A stretch of DNA of 64,000 nucleotides from Pedobacter sp. L105 (GCF_009765875.1 NZ_LMUP01000004.1:434001-498000); one strand, 5' to 3'. Positions 44,021-52,723 are shown, counted from the first letter of the stretch. Program-made: numbers and translations. The notes: generated by a model from the sequence alone, not told the origin.

Positions 44021-44051
44021 AAAAAAAACAGGAGCAATATTGTTGCTCCTG
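44021..44051 (-). terminator. Terminator of the DEAD-box helicase gene
   Basis: On the minus strand CAGGAGCAA and TTGCTCCTG pair (44043-44051 with 44029-44037) around a 5-nt loop, followed by an 8-base T run. Confidence 0.9.
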
Positions 44052-44059
44052 CTGAAATC

Positions 44060-45307
44060 TTATTCTGATCCGGATGTGCTTCCGGCAGCCTTTGGCTTTT
44101 TCTTCCAGAACTTACGCTTGGGCTTTTGATGATCGGGCCTATCTGTTCGTGGAGCACTGTCGACTGTTTCTGAAGGCGCTTCTCCCAGGTGTTCTGGTAA
44201 AGGCATCCTGTCGATCTTTTTGTCGATCAGCTTTTCTATATTGGCAAACTTACGTTTGTCTTTGTCGTTAACTAAAGTGATTGCCGTTCCTGTTGTTGCA
44301 GCCCTTGCTGTACGTCCAATCCGGTGGATATAATCTTCAGGATCATGCGGTACATCAAAATTGATCACCAGTGAAATACCTTCCACATCAATACCGCGCG
44401 ACAATACATCGGTACCAATCAGTACAGGCACACGTTTATTCTTAAATTCTGATAAGATGCCTTCTCTTTCTTTTTGGTCAAGGTCTGAATGGAAAGCTTC
44501 AGCTTTGAAACCCAGTCCGCGGAAAACCTTACCCAGATTTTTAACTTTTTCCTTTGTGGAAGCAAAAATTAAAATACTTGGATATTCTACGTTTTTCATC
44601 AGTTCAGTCAGCAGTTTAACTTTTTGTGCATCATGCACAATGTAGGCCTGCTGATTGATTCCTGCTGCGGGTTTTGATATCGCAATGCTGATTTGTTCCG
44701 GATTATGTAAAAGGCTGCCTGCCAGTTTCCTGATCTTTGGCGGCATCGTTGCAGAGAATAATACCGTCTGCCTTTTTTCCGGAAGAAAGCTTACAATACG
44801 CATGATGTCGTCATAGAATCCCATATCCAGCATTCTGTCTGCTTCATCCAGCACCAGGTGCTGCAGTTGATCCAGCTTCAGTAATCCTGAAGAAAGATGA
44901 GAGATCAGTCTTCCCGGGGTAGCGATAATAATGTCAACCCCTTCACGCATGCTGCGTTTTTGCTGTTCGTAAGCAATACCATCCCCTCCACCGTAAACAG
45001 TTAAAGAACTGATATTGGTGAAATAGGAAAGTGCTTCTACTTGCAAGTCTATTTGTTGCGCTAATTCGCGCGTAGGTGCAAGTATCAGTGTATTGTTATG
45101 GCGGTTCTCCGTCTGGCTGATCATATTCATGACCGGCAGCAGGTAAGCTCCTGTTTTACCTGTACCCGTTTGGGCACATGCAATTAAGTCTTTTTTCGCA
45201 AGGATGAGTGGAATTGCTTCCTGTTGTATAGGAGTTGCATTTCTGAAACCCATCGCTAATAAACCCTCTAATAGATCAGGGTTAAAATTAAAATCTTTAA
45301 AATCCAA
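44060..45307 (-). CDS. DEAD-box RNA helicase, RhlE-like (TTG start)
   Basis: 415 residues. Q motif region FRNATPIQQEAIP, motif I AQTGTGKTGAYL, Ia PTRELAQQI, DEAD in VLDEADRMLD, SAT in LFSATMPP, and motif VI HRIGRTARA; a short basic C-terminal tail (KPKRKFWKKKPK) likely binds RNA. It remodels RNA, probably in ribosome assembly or decay. The start appears to be TTG at 45307 since the upstream frame meets a stop before any ATG and the N-terminus FKDFNFNPDLLEGL is right for the family. Own terminator downstream. Confidence 0.93.
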   Translation of the reverse strand: MDFKDFNFNPDLLEGLLAMGFRNATPIQQEAIPLILAKKDLIACAQTGTGKTGAYLLPVMNMISQTENRHNNTLILAPTRELAQQIDLQVEALSYFTNISSLTVYGGGDGIAYEQQKRSMREGVDIIIATPGRLISHLSSGLLKLDQLQHLVLDEADRMLDMGFYDDIMRIVSFLPEKRQTVLFSATMPPKIRKLAGSLLHNPEQISIAISKPAAGINQQAYIVHDAQKVKLLTELMKNVEYPSILIFASTKEKVKNLGKVFRGLGFKAEAFHSDLDQKEREGILSEFKNKRVPVLIGTDVLSRGIDVEGISLVINFDVPHDPEDYIHRIGRTARAATTGTAITLVNDKDKRKFANIEKLIDKKIDRMPLPEHLGEAPSETVDSAPRTDRPDHQKPKRKFWKKKPKAAGSTSGSE

Positions 45308-45441
45308 TATACCTGTAAGTTATTCGTAATTGTTCTGTATAAAAGTAGCTTTTATTTCTATTAGTAGCTATATTTTTTTTCTGGTTATAATTGAATCAGA
45401 GCGGAATGCCTGATTAGGATTTTAAGATGATGAATTATTCC

Positions 45442-46176
45442 TTAGTTTCTGTTCTTATCAGCATAGCCGAAAACTTTCTGAAGAACAGGCGTAGTACGGG
45501 CACCCAGATTATTCCTGATCTTTAGTTCTTCCACTGCTACCTGTACAAACATACCATCAATTGCTTTTTGCGTAGTGTAAGCAGGAAGGTCTGTGTTTAC
45601 CTTTTTTACCAAAGGCAATTTATTGTATTCATGTGTTGCATCGCTCCAGTATTTAGTAGCGCCAACTTTATTCAGGCTTGCGGCAATCACTGGTGTAAAT
45701 GCGGCCAGCAGTTGTGCTGTGGTTACCCTTCTGAAGTATTCGGTTGCGGAATTCTGATCTCCGAGGACAATATTTGTGGCGTCTGCAATGGTCATTTGTT
45801 TAATGGCCGAAAGGAAAATAGGTTTTGCATCTTTTGCGGCGTCTTCTGCAGCCCTGTTTAAACTGGTAATTACATTGTCGGCCAGTGAACCCAGCCCAAT
45901 GCTTCTTAAGGTTTTTTCAATTTTTTGTGCTTCCGGTGGAAACAGGATCTTTACTGCTGGATTTCCAAGAAAGCCATCTTTAGCGGAAAGCTGATCTGCT
46001 CCCCTGGAGATCCCGGCTTCCAGGGCCTGCTTGATGCCCGTTCCCATTTCTGAAGATGAAGGGTTGCCTTTTGGGATTTTATTTAACAGGCTACCCAGCT
46101 GGGATTGGCTGTGCGCAGCGTAGGTACTGCAAATGAGCAAAGAAAAAGCAAGGAGTAATAATTTAAGTTTCTTCAT
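45442..46176 (-). CDS. DUF4197 domain-containing exported protein
   Basis: 244 residues. Signal peptide MKKLKLLLLAFSLLICSTYAAHS. The mature protein is helical and matches the DUF4197 pattern: ALEAGISRGADQLSAKDGFL, NPAVKILFPPEAQKIEKTLR, GLGSLADNVITSLNRAAEDA and IFLSAIKQMTIADATNIV, a periplasmic family in many Gram-negative bacteria. No catalytic motif. Transcribed away from the sigma factor gene; a stop after KNRN. Function unknown. Confidence 0.88.
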   Translation of the reverse strand: MKKLKLLLLAFSLLICSTYAAHSQSQLGSLLNKIPKGNPSSSEMGTGIKQALEAGISRGADQLSAKDGFLGNPAVKILFPPEAQKIEKTLRSIGLGSLADNVITSLNRAAEDAAKDAKPIFLSAIKQMTIADATNIVLGDQNSATEYFRRVTTAQLLAAFTPVIAASLNKVGATKYWSDATHEYNKLPLVKKVNTDLPAYTTQKAIDGMFVQVAVEELKIRNNLGARTTPVLQKVFGYADKNRN

Positions 46177-46299
46177 TGTTGTGTTATATACGAATCAATA
46201 TTACACAAAAACTGCCTAAAATTGCTGTCTGCTGAATGATTGTCAAAATTTGGGAGTTCTATAAGAGAGTGGAAAAATATTTTTATACTTGGAAAGATT

Positions 46300-46307
46300 T
46301 ATCTTTA
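46300..46307 (+). promoter_or_regulatory. -7-like box TATCTTTA before the sigma factor gene
   Basis: Seven of eight bases match TAnnTTTG. It ends four bases before a TTG start at 46312 and supports that start over the longer frame. Confidence 0.4.
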
Positions 46308-46311
46308 CTTA

Positions 46312-46890
46312 TTGAAATTTATAAAGAATTTAACCGGTAACAAGGAACAGGACGATGCTGCTCTAATCTCCCAGTATAGACATACCGGGAGTTTGGATGT
46401 ATTGGGCATACTTTATAACAGATATATGCACCTGGTTTATGGGGTTTGCCTCAATTATTTCAAAGAGGAAGAAGCCAGCAAAGATGCTGTCATGCAGATC
46501 TTTGAGGAGCTGGTCACCAAGCTGAAGGTTCATGAAGTGCAGAATTTTAAAAGCTGGCTGCATGTATTAACAAGAAACCATTGTTTAATGGCATTACGTA
46601 AATCTGCAAAACATAATACGGTATCTTTAGAAGATGCTTTTGTGGAAAATGGCGATTTTGTGCATCTGGATATTGAAGATACAAAAGAGAGGCAGCTTAC
46701 AGTAATGGAAAAGTGTATGGAAACACTGCCGGAAGAACAAAAGATAAGTGTAGACTTATTTTATCTGCAGGAGAAGTGTTATAAAGAAGTCGCAGAGATC
46801 ACCGGTTATGAAATGCTCAAAGTAAAGAGTTATATTCAAAACGGAAAACGGAACCTCAAAATTTGTATAGAGAAAAAGAGCAGTGAATAA
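46312..46890 (+). CDS. ECF-type RNA polymerase sigma factor
   Basis: 192 residues from a TTG at 46312 (would read MKFIKNLTGNKEQDDAALIS); an alternative TTG at 46240 adds 24 residues of unlikely composition. Region 2 is seen as LGILYNRYMHLVYGVCLNYF and ASKDAVMQIFEELV, region 4 as LPEEQKISVDLFYLQEKCYKEVAEITGYEMLKVKSYIQNGKRNL. It directs polymerase to an unknown stress regulon. The next gene overlaps by 8 nt and encodes a membrane-anchored partner, the usual sigma/anti-sigma arrangement. Confidence 0.85.
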   Translation: MKFIKNLTGNKEQDDAALISQYRHTGSLDVLGILYNRYMHLVYGVCLNYFKEEEASKDAVMQIFEELVTKLKVHEVQNFKSWLHVLTRNHCLMALRKSAKHNTVSLEDAFVENGDFVHLDIEDTKERQLTVMEKCMETLPEEQKISVDLFYLQEKCYKEVAEITGYEMLKVKSYIQNGKRNLKICIEKKSSE

Positions 46891-47767
46891 CAATTGGTTA
46901 GATATAGAATTACTGGAAGATTACCTGGATGGCAAGCTTGATAACCAGGCTATGCACCAGCTGGAGAAGCAGGCACTGGAAGATCCTTTTGTTGCGCAGG
47001 CATTGGCCGGATTAACAGAATCCCGCAGCCGCAAGCAATCTATTTCCCTGCTGCAAAAACAATTGTATGAGCGTATTGCCCAGCAGCAGATCATCAAGAA
47101 AGAAAGTGTCTTTACCTGGCAGCGCTTAAGTGTAGCTTCTGCGGCGGCGGTGATGTTTATCTCTGTGAGTATATTTTTCTTTATGCGTGCCAGTGAGAAC
47201 CGTGAGCAGTTGTCTAAAAATAAACCCCATAGCGTAGAGGTAAACCTTACACCCACTCCTGCGGCAGTCGATTCTGCTAAGAGCGATAGTTATGCTGCAA
47301 ATACACCTGCTGTAGCTCAGGAACCTGTATCTGCTGGTATTATCCGTCCGAAAAAAGAAGTTTTAAATAATACTATGGCTGCAAATGCTGTTCAGTCAGC
47401 CGATATACAAAAAGATGATGTTGCTGATACAGCAGTATCAAAACCAGCAGACGTTTTAAATGAGGTTGTTGTTAAAAATGCCCGTGTAGCTACAATTGCC
47501 CCTGCTGTTTCTACTCCTGTGGGTGGCTGGGCAAATCTGGATAGTTATCTGAGTGACAATAATAAATTTGGTAAGGATGACAAGTCCGGGAAATTTGTAG
47601 CGCTCAGTTTCCTGATTGATGCAGAGGGAAAACCCTCAGCGATTAAGGTTGAGAAAAGCGCAAGTCCTGAATTTGATGCAGAAGCTGTAAGGCTGATCAA
47701 AGAAGGGCCTAAATGGGAGCAGCCAAAATCGGCTGATGCACGGGTTAGCTATACCATAGCCTTTTAA
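46883..47767 (+). CDS. Membrane anti-sigma-like protein with TonB-type C-terminal domain (GTG start)
   Basis: 294 residues from the GTG at 46883, which overlaps the stop of the sigma gene. N-terminal cytoplasmic part (1-75) with DIELLEDYLDGKLDNQAMHQ, a zinc-free anti-sigma-like helical region; one membrane helix (about 82-103, ASAAAVMFISVSIFFFM); a Pro/Ala/Val-rich periplasmic linker (105-210); and a C-terminal TonB-like domain (about 225-294: VALSFLIDAEGKPSAIKVEKSAS). The fusion suggests a sensor that contacts an outer membrane receptor and holds the sigma factor. Inferred role. Confidence 0.8.
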   Translation: MNNNWLDIELLEDYLDGKLDNQAMHQLEKQALEDPFVAQALAGLTESRSRKQSISLLQKQLYERIAQQQIIKKESVFTWQRLSVASAAAVMFISVSIFFFMRASENREQLSKNKPHSVEVNLTPTPAAVDSAKSDSYAANTPAVAQEPVSAGIIRPKKEVLNNTMAANAVQSADIQKDDVADTAVSKPADVLNEVVVKNARVATIAPAVSTPVGGWANLDSYLSDNNKFGKDDKSGKFVALSFLIDAEGKPSAIKVEKSASPEFDAEAVRLIKEGPKWEQPKSADARVSYTIAF

Positions 47768-47839
47768 CAAAAATCCCCCTGAATAATTACTCAGAGGGAT
47801 TGATAATATCGTAACTATCGGTTTAAAACCGGCTGTGAT

Positions 47840-48850
47840 TTAAAAAAACAGGCGCAGAATGCTAAAAATGATGGCGGCTAATGTAGCTGACACAGGAATA
47901 GTTAATATCCATGCCCAAAGCAGATTTACCGTTACTCCCCATCTTACAGCAGATACTCGTTTTAAGAGCCCTACACCTACAATAGATCCTGTAATGGTAT
48001 GTGTAGTAGAAACGGGAATACCAAAATGTTCTGTTAATCCTAAAGTCACTGCACCAGCAGTTTCTGCGGCTACGCCTTCAAAAGCATTTACTTTGGTGAT
48101 CTTCGAACCCATGGTTTTTACAATTTTCCATCCGCCGCTCATGGTGCCTAAAGATATCGCTGCATAACAGCAGATAGGAATCCATTCCGGCATCGCATCC
48201 CCGGTTTTCAATACGTTTGCAGCAACCATGGATACATAAATAATACCCATTACTTTTTGGGCATCATTACCTCCATGGGTAAAACTTAGCGCTGCGGAAG
48301 AAACCAGCTGCAGTTTTTTGAACCACTTTTCTGCCACAGATGGCCTGGCATTCTTGGCCAGGTGTAATAATATGATGGAAATGATAACTGAGATAAACAT
48401 CCCGATCACCGGGGCGAGTACAATAAAGGCAACTACTTTTAAAATGGGGGCGAGGTTAATGGCATCCATTGCACTGGCACCCATGCTAAATGCTTTTGCC
48501 ATACCGGCACCGGCAAAACCGCCAAGTAAAGTATGTGATGAACTGGAAGGAATCCCATACCACCAGGTAAATAAATTCCAGATAATCGCCGCGATTAGCC
48601 CCGCGAGGATTACCTCGAGTGTGATATATTGCTCTAAAACTGTTTTGGCAATTGTATTTGCCACTTTATGATCTGTAAAATAAAAATAAGCGGCAAAATT
48701 AAAAAGCGCCGCCCATAGTACCGCCTGAAAAGGCGTAAGGACTTTTGTGGATACGACCGTAGCAATTGAGTTGGCCGCATCGTGAAAACCATTGATATAG
48801 TCAAAACCAATGGCCAGAATAACTACAACAACCAATAAGGTATTGCCCAT
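47840..48850 (-). CDS. pit: Low-affinity inorganic phosphate transporter (PiT family)
   Basis: 336 residues with about 9-10 membrane helices. The two PiT signatures are visible: GFDYINGFHDAANSIATVVST near the N-terminus and the inverted repeat counterpart FTHGGNDAQKVMGII in the second half, with GIPVSTTHTITGSIVGVG and GIPSSSSHTLLGGFAG. It imports phosphate (or metal phosphate) with protons. It begins 11 nt after the DUF47 gene, its usual partner, and shares its promoter. Confidence 0.95.
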   Translation of the reverse strand: MGNTLLVVVVILAIGFDYINGFHDAANSIATVVSTKVLTPFQAVLWAALFNFAAYFYFTDHKVANTIAKTVLEQYITLEVILAGLIAAIIWNLFTWWYGIPSSSSHTLLGGFAGAGMAKAFSMGASAMDAINLAPILKVVAFIVLAPVIGMFISVIISIILLHLAKNARPSVAEKWFKKLQLVSSAALSFTHGGNDAQKVMGIIYVSMVAANVLKTGDAMPEWIPICCYAAISLGTMSGGWKIVKTMGSKITKVNAFEGVAAETAGAVTLGLTEHFGIPVSTTHTITGSIVGVGLLKRVSAVRWGVTVNLLWAWILTIPVSATLAAIIFSILRLFF

Positions 48851-48861
48851 TTTTTATAATT

Positions 48862-49503
48862 TTATGCGTTCTTAACCAATATAGATTCCAGCACATTCGC
48901 GGCATCTTCACATTTATCTGTTGCCATTTCGAGTGTTTGCAGAACTTCTTTTTGCTTGATCAGTTCAATCGCATTCGTTTCAAATTCAAATAATCTTGCA
49001 ATGGCCAGATTACAAACATAATCAGCCTGATTTTCCCCGCTATTGATACGTACACAAGCATCAGCAATCACCCTGATGTTCTTAAAGCTTCTTAATTCCC
49101 GGATAGCCTTGTCTAAATCGGTACACATCTCTACCAGCAGTTCCGCCAGTTTGATCATGGCGTCACCAATATTTTTAATATTGTATAATTCTATATTCGT
49201 AGCAGAGGCATGGATATAATCAGCAATATCATCAACGGCGCTGGCCAGGGCATGGATATCTTCCCTGTCAAATGGAGTAATAAAGTTCTTGCTTAATTCC
49301 AGGAAAATAGAATGGGTAATATCGTCTCCAACATGCTCCAGTCGCTCTATTTCTTTGATATGTTCTTTTCTCTTTTCAAGGTCTTTTGTGCTTAAAGCCA
49401 GGAAAAGTACTTCTGAGATTTTTAATATATTACTTCCGGCCTGTTCAAAGAGTGGTTGGAATTTTTTGTCTTTGGGCGTAAAGAACTTAAAAATGTTATT
49501 CAT
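48862..49503 (-). CDS. DUF47 (PhoU-like) regulator of PiT
   Basis: 213 residues, helical, of the DUF47/Pit accessory protein family: FEQAGSNILKISEVLFLAL, RLEHVGDDITHSIFLELSK, ASAVDDIADYIHASAT, and the metal-binding E-x3-D-like motifs MATDKCEDAANVLESI. It controls or assists the adjacent PiT transporter. First gene of a two-gene operon with a clear -7 box at 49525-49532 and a PHO-box-like repeat just upstream. Assignment secure by both sequence and context. Confidence 0.93.
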   Translation of the reverse strand: MNNIFKFFTPKDKKFQPLFEQAGSNILKISEVLFLALSTKDLEKRKEHIKEIERLEHVGDDITHSIFLELSKNFITPFDREDIHALASAVDDIADYIHASATNIELYNIKNIGDAMIKLAELLVEMCTDLDKAIRELRSFKNIRVIADACVRINSGENQADYVCNLAIARLFEFETNAIELIKQKEVLQTLEMATDKCEDAANVLESILVKNA

Positions 49504-49524
49504 GTTAACTATTAAATATGGTTA

Positions 49525-49532
49525 CAAAAGTA
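49525..49532 (-). promoter_or_regulatory. -7 box TACTTTTG of the DUF47-pit operon
   Basis: Exact TAnnTTTG on the minus strand, ending 21 nt before the ATG at 49503. Confidence 0.6.
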
Positions 49533-49541
49533 GCACTACAA

Positions 49542-49566
49542 TGTTAAGTTAGTGTTAAGTGTTAAC
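49542..49566 (-). promoter_or_regulatory. Direct repeat with 11-bp period, PHO-box-like
   Basis: On the minus strand ACTTAACA occurs twice with an 11-bp period (49553-49560 and 49542-49549), and GTTAAC adds a third partial unit. The repeats end about 9 bp upstream of the -7 box, in the usual activator position. Direct 11-bp-period repeats are how PhoB-type regulators bind; the neighbouring PhoR-like kinase makes this a good candidate. Confidence 0.5.
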
Positions 49567-49589
49567 ATTAAATCAATATGCATTTAAAT

Positions 49590-50615
49590 CTATCCCATTT
49601 TCTGCAGCGTAAATGCAAAAGTAGTTCCGATCTGTAAAGTGCTTCTTACGGATATAATCTGTTCGTGGGCTTCTAATATATGTTTAACAATGGCTAACCC
49701 AAGCCCGGTGCCGCCAACCTCTCTTGAACGGTGGGTGTCTACACGGTAAAAACGTTCGAATAACCTCGACAGGTGTTTTTCATCAATTCCAATGCCATCA
49801 TCTGTTACCTCTATAAGGTACTGATCATGCAGTTCAAAGATCTTAATCGCTGTTGATCCTTGTTCTTTACCATATTTGATGGAATTAGAGATCAGGTTAA
49901 TCATTACCTGCCTTATCTTTTCGCGGTCTGCATTTACAAACGCGGGGTGCATATACTTTTCCTTAAAGAAAAGGGTGACATTTCTTTTTTTCGCTTTGTC
50001 TTCCAGGCCTTCTATTACCTCTTTAGCCAGCAGAACGAAGTCGAATTTTTGATAATCAATTGGTATTTCACCTGATTCCAGTTTAGATATAGAATCCAGA
50101 TCATTGATCAGATAGCTAAGGCGTTCCACATTTTTTTCCGCCTTTTGTAAAAACTTAACAGCCATTTCAGGATCATCAAGCAAGCAATCCTGTAAGGTTT
50201 CAATATAACCCTGAATCGCAAAAAGAGGTGTTTTAAATTCATGAGAGACATTCGACAAAAATTCTTTCCTGAATTGCTCTTGTTTTTTAAGCAGGTCTAT
50301 CTCCAGTTTTTTAGCGCCGGCCCATTCTTTTACTTCATGTTCCACATCATTGATCGGGTCAGAACTCACATATTCTCCCAGGGCATCTTTCAGGTCTTTA
50401 CCTAATTTAAGATTATGTATCAGTTTGTAAATCAGCTTGATTTTGGAATAGATATACTTCTCCAGCAGGTAGTAAAACAGAATAAAACTGGTAACGAAGG
50501 AGATTCCGAAGGATACCAGCATAAAATACCAGCTTTGCTGGAAGTGAAAATTGACTAGAGCTATAGAGAGGCCGACTCCTAAAGCAGTGATTAAAACAAG
50601 GACACTTAACTTCAT
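49590..50615 (-). CDS. PhoR-like sensor histidine kinase
   Basis: 341 residues. Two N-terminal membrane helices (about 3-23 and 30-52) separated by only a few residues, so there is no periplasmic sensor domain. The H box FLSNVSHEFKTPLFAIQGYI has phospho-His125; N box NLISNSIKYG, G1 DDGIGI, G2 GGTGLGLAIVKHI complete the catalytic domain. The architecture matches Bacteroidota PhoR, the phosphate-starvation kinase. The response regulator is not adjacent, and the next gene downstream is the DUF47-pit operon, which fits a phosphate role. That role is inferred. Confidence 0.88.
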   Translation of the reverse strand: MKLSVLVLITALGVGLSIALVNFHFQQSWYFMLVSFGISFVTSFILFYYLLEKYIYSKIKLIYKLIHNLKLGKDLKDALGEYVSSDPINDVEHEVKEWAGAKKLEIDLLKKQEQFRKEFLSNVSHEFKTPLFAIQGYIETLQDCLLDDPEMAVKFLQKAEKNVERLSYLINDLDSISKLESGEIPIDYQKFDFVLLAKEVIEGLEDKAKKRNVTLFFKEKYMHPAFVNADREKIRQVMINLISNSIKYGKEQGSTAIKIFELHDQYLIEVTDDGIGIDEKHLSRLFERFYRVDTHRSREVGGTGLGLAIVKHILEAHEQIISVRSTLQIGTTFAFTLQKMG

Positions 50616-50676
50616 GAAGGCAATTTACGAGATAAATTTACAATTTAATGTTAATTCTAAACTCAATATTCGGTTC

Positions 50677-51441
50677 TTAAAGTTGTTTCTCCGTTAGATA
50701 TTTCCAGTACCTTTTTGGCACATGCTGAACATGGAGTTTTGTGTTTTTCCTGGCGGGAATATTTACGCTATGGAAATAGTCTTTCCATAACACGGCATAT
50801 AATCCTTCCTTAGCGGAGAGTGCCGGAGAAGAGGATTTCAACAGGTTATTTTGGGCATTGAAATCCATTTTTATTTCTTCTACTTTTTCCAGATCATAAA
50901 ATATTCCGTAGTGTCTTTTGATATCATAAATAATCCATTGCTGATCGGCATAGCGATTTTTGAAATGCGTCATGATCAAAGGGAGCACATTAAAATCGGG
51001 ATCTATACCGCAATAGAAAATGCCATCAGCCGTATGCTGAAAACGTATGAAAGCTTCCATCCGGTGTTTCTCGCGCTCCACTTTTCGGGCAAGCTGACTG
51101 ATATCAAGTACATAGGGATTGCCATAGTTTTTCTCTGCTCCGGGCCCATTGGTAAAAAGATAACAGGTAAATTCGAACAGGGCAGTATAAGCTTCATCCA
51201 ATTCTGATAAATAAGCGCAATAAAAGCGACGGAGCCATTCTTTAGGCAATTTTGCCTGTATCCCCTTCCATACCCTATCTGCCTTTTTCTGGTCGTTGTG
51301 TATAAAAAGGGCTGAAGTAAAAGCATCGGGCTGGTAAGCCGCTTCGGTTTTTAGCTGTATTTTTCCGGGCTTACGTTCAAACCAGTCGAACACTGCACAA
51401 AGCAATCCTTCAAAGCTCCCGTCAAAAACATAGATTTCCAT
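50677..51441 (-). CDS. TIGR03915-like DNA-metabolism protein (DUF4130)
   Basis: 254 residues. MEIYVFDGSFEGLLCAVFDW is the typical start, and the second half has KHRMEAFIRFQHTADGIFYCGIDPDFNVLPLI and HFKNRYADQQWIIYD, the DUF4130 signature. This family is always encoded with the radical SAM protein TIGR03916, and in some species is fused to a uracil-DNA glycosylase-like domain, hence the supposed role in DNA repair or modification. No glycosylase domain is fused here. The ATG directly follows the TAG of the radical SAM gene without a gap. Confidence 0.88.
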   Translation of the reverse strand: MEIYVFDGSFEGLLCAVFDWFERKPGKIQLKTEAAYQPDAFTSALFIHNDQKKADRVWKGIQAKLPKEWLRRFYCAYLSELDEAYTALFEFTCYLFTNGPGAEKNYGNPYVLDISQLARKVEREKHRMEAFIRFQHTADGIFYCGIDPDFNVLPLIMTHFKNRYADQQWIIYDIKRHYGIFYDLEKVEEIKMDFNAQNNLLKSSSPALSAKEGLYAVLWKDYFHSVNIPARKNTKLHVQHVPKRYWKYLTEKQL

Positions 51442-52698
51442 CTAAAAAAGAATAAGCTGGTTTACATCATGTTTCAGGTATTTACTCTGGCTTTCCGCCA
51501 AAATAAAAGATTTAATCTGTGTGCCCTGGTAATCTTTTAGCTGATAGGGAGTGTCTGCACATTTGATAAAATGTTTTGCACGATTGTATGAAACGCCTAT
51601 TTTTTTCAGCTGATCGATACGGAGTTTACCAAACTTTCTGGCCTGAACAATTTTCTTGGCAGAACCCACACCGATGCCCGGAATGCGTAATATCTGATTA
51701 TAAGATGCCACATTGATATCTATTGGAAAATTTTGCAGGTTGCGCAATGCCCAGCTCAATTTTGGATCGATATCTATATCCAGGTGGGGGTTTGCATCGT
51801 TTAACAACTCATTCACATGGAACCCGTAAAAGCGCATTAGCCAGTCTGTTTGGTAGAGGCGGTTTTCCCTGATCAGGGGCGGCTGGGTTCCTAATAAAGG
51901 CATTCTGCTGTCATTGCTGATGGGAATATAACCAGAATAATATACCCTTTTGAGCGAAAAGTTCCTGTAAAAAGCATCGGCAGTATGCATGATTTCTTTA
52001 TCTGTTTCAGGAGTAGCGCCAATTACCATTTGTGTACTTTGTCCTGCCGGAACAAATTTAGGAACGCTTTTAATCAGTTTGCGTTCTTCTTTAAACTGGA
52101 CGATCTGTTGCTGAACGTATCCCAGGGGTTTGATCACATCCTGATGACTTTTATCCGGTGCCAATAACTTTAATCCGCTTTCGGTAGGCATTTCAAGGTT
52201 AATGCTCATTCTGTCGGCATACATTCCCGCTTCCCTGATCAGTTCGTCACTGGCACCAGGAATAGTTTTTAAGTGTATATAACCGTTGAAACGTTCTTCC
52301 AGTCTTAATTTTTTCACTACCCTTAACAGGCGTTCCATTGTAAAATCCGCATTTTTAAAAATGCCGGAACTCAGAAAAAGCCCTTCTATATAATTTCTGC
52401 GGTAAAAATTCATGGTTAGCTCCACCACTTCTTCTACCGTAAAGGCAGCACGTTCAATGTCATTACTTTTGCGCGATACGCAATAAGCACAGTCAAAAAT
52501 ACAATGATTGGTTAGCAGTATTTTTAACAGCGAAACACACCTGCCATCTTCTGTATAAGTATGACAAATGCCGGAAGTATGACTGTCTCCCAGTCCTTTA
52601 TTATCATTTTTCCTGGTGCCCCCGCTGGACGAACAGGAAACATCATATTTTGCAGCATCGGCGAGGATATTCAGCTTTTCTCTAATACGCTCAGACAT
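51442..52698 (-). CDS. TIGR03916-like radical SAM protein of DNA repair/modification
   Basis: 418 residues. The [4Fe-4S] motif is HCIFDCAYC (C-x3-C-x2-C) at about residues 70-77; an N-terminal motif DVSCSSSGGTR and a segment SMRISINLEMPTE-like around residue 175 (DRMSINLEMPTE) follow the radical SAM barrel; the C-terminus holds a helix-hairpin-helix DNA-binding element ILRIPGIGVGSAKKIVQARKFGKL-like (about 335-358). The mixture of radical SAM and HhH DNA binding points to DNA as substrate. It heads a two-gene operon under a promoter overlapped by palindromes. Exact reaction unknown. Confidence 0.9.
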   Translation of the reverse strand: MSERIREKLNILADAAKYDVSCSSSGGTRKNDNKGLGDSHTSGICHTYTEDGRCVSLLKILLTNHCIFDCAYCVSRKSNDIERAAFTVEEVVELTMNFYRRNYIEGLFLSSGIFKNADFTMERLLRVVKKLRLEERFNGYIHLKTIPGASDELIREAGMYADRMSINLEMPTESGLKLLAPDKSHQDVIKPLGYVQQQIVQFKEERKLIKSVPKFVPAGQSTQMVIGATPETDKEIMHTADAFYRNFSLKRVYYSGYIPISNDSRMPLLGTQPPLIRENRLYQTDWLMRFYGFHVNELLNDANPHLDIDIDPKLSWALRNLQNFPIDINVASYNQILRIPGIGVGSAKKIVQARKFGKLRIDQLKKIGVSYNRAKHFIKCADTPYQLKDYQGTQIKSFILAESQSKYLKHDVNQLILF

Positions 52699-52715
52699 TA
52701 TACATGATTTGCTAA

Positions 52716-52723
52716 CAAATATA
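52716..52723 (-). promoter_or_regulatory. -7 box TATATTTG of the radical SAM operon
   Basis: Exact TAnnTTTG on the minus strand, ending 17 nt before the ATG at 52698. Confidence 0.55.
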
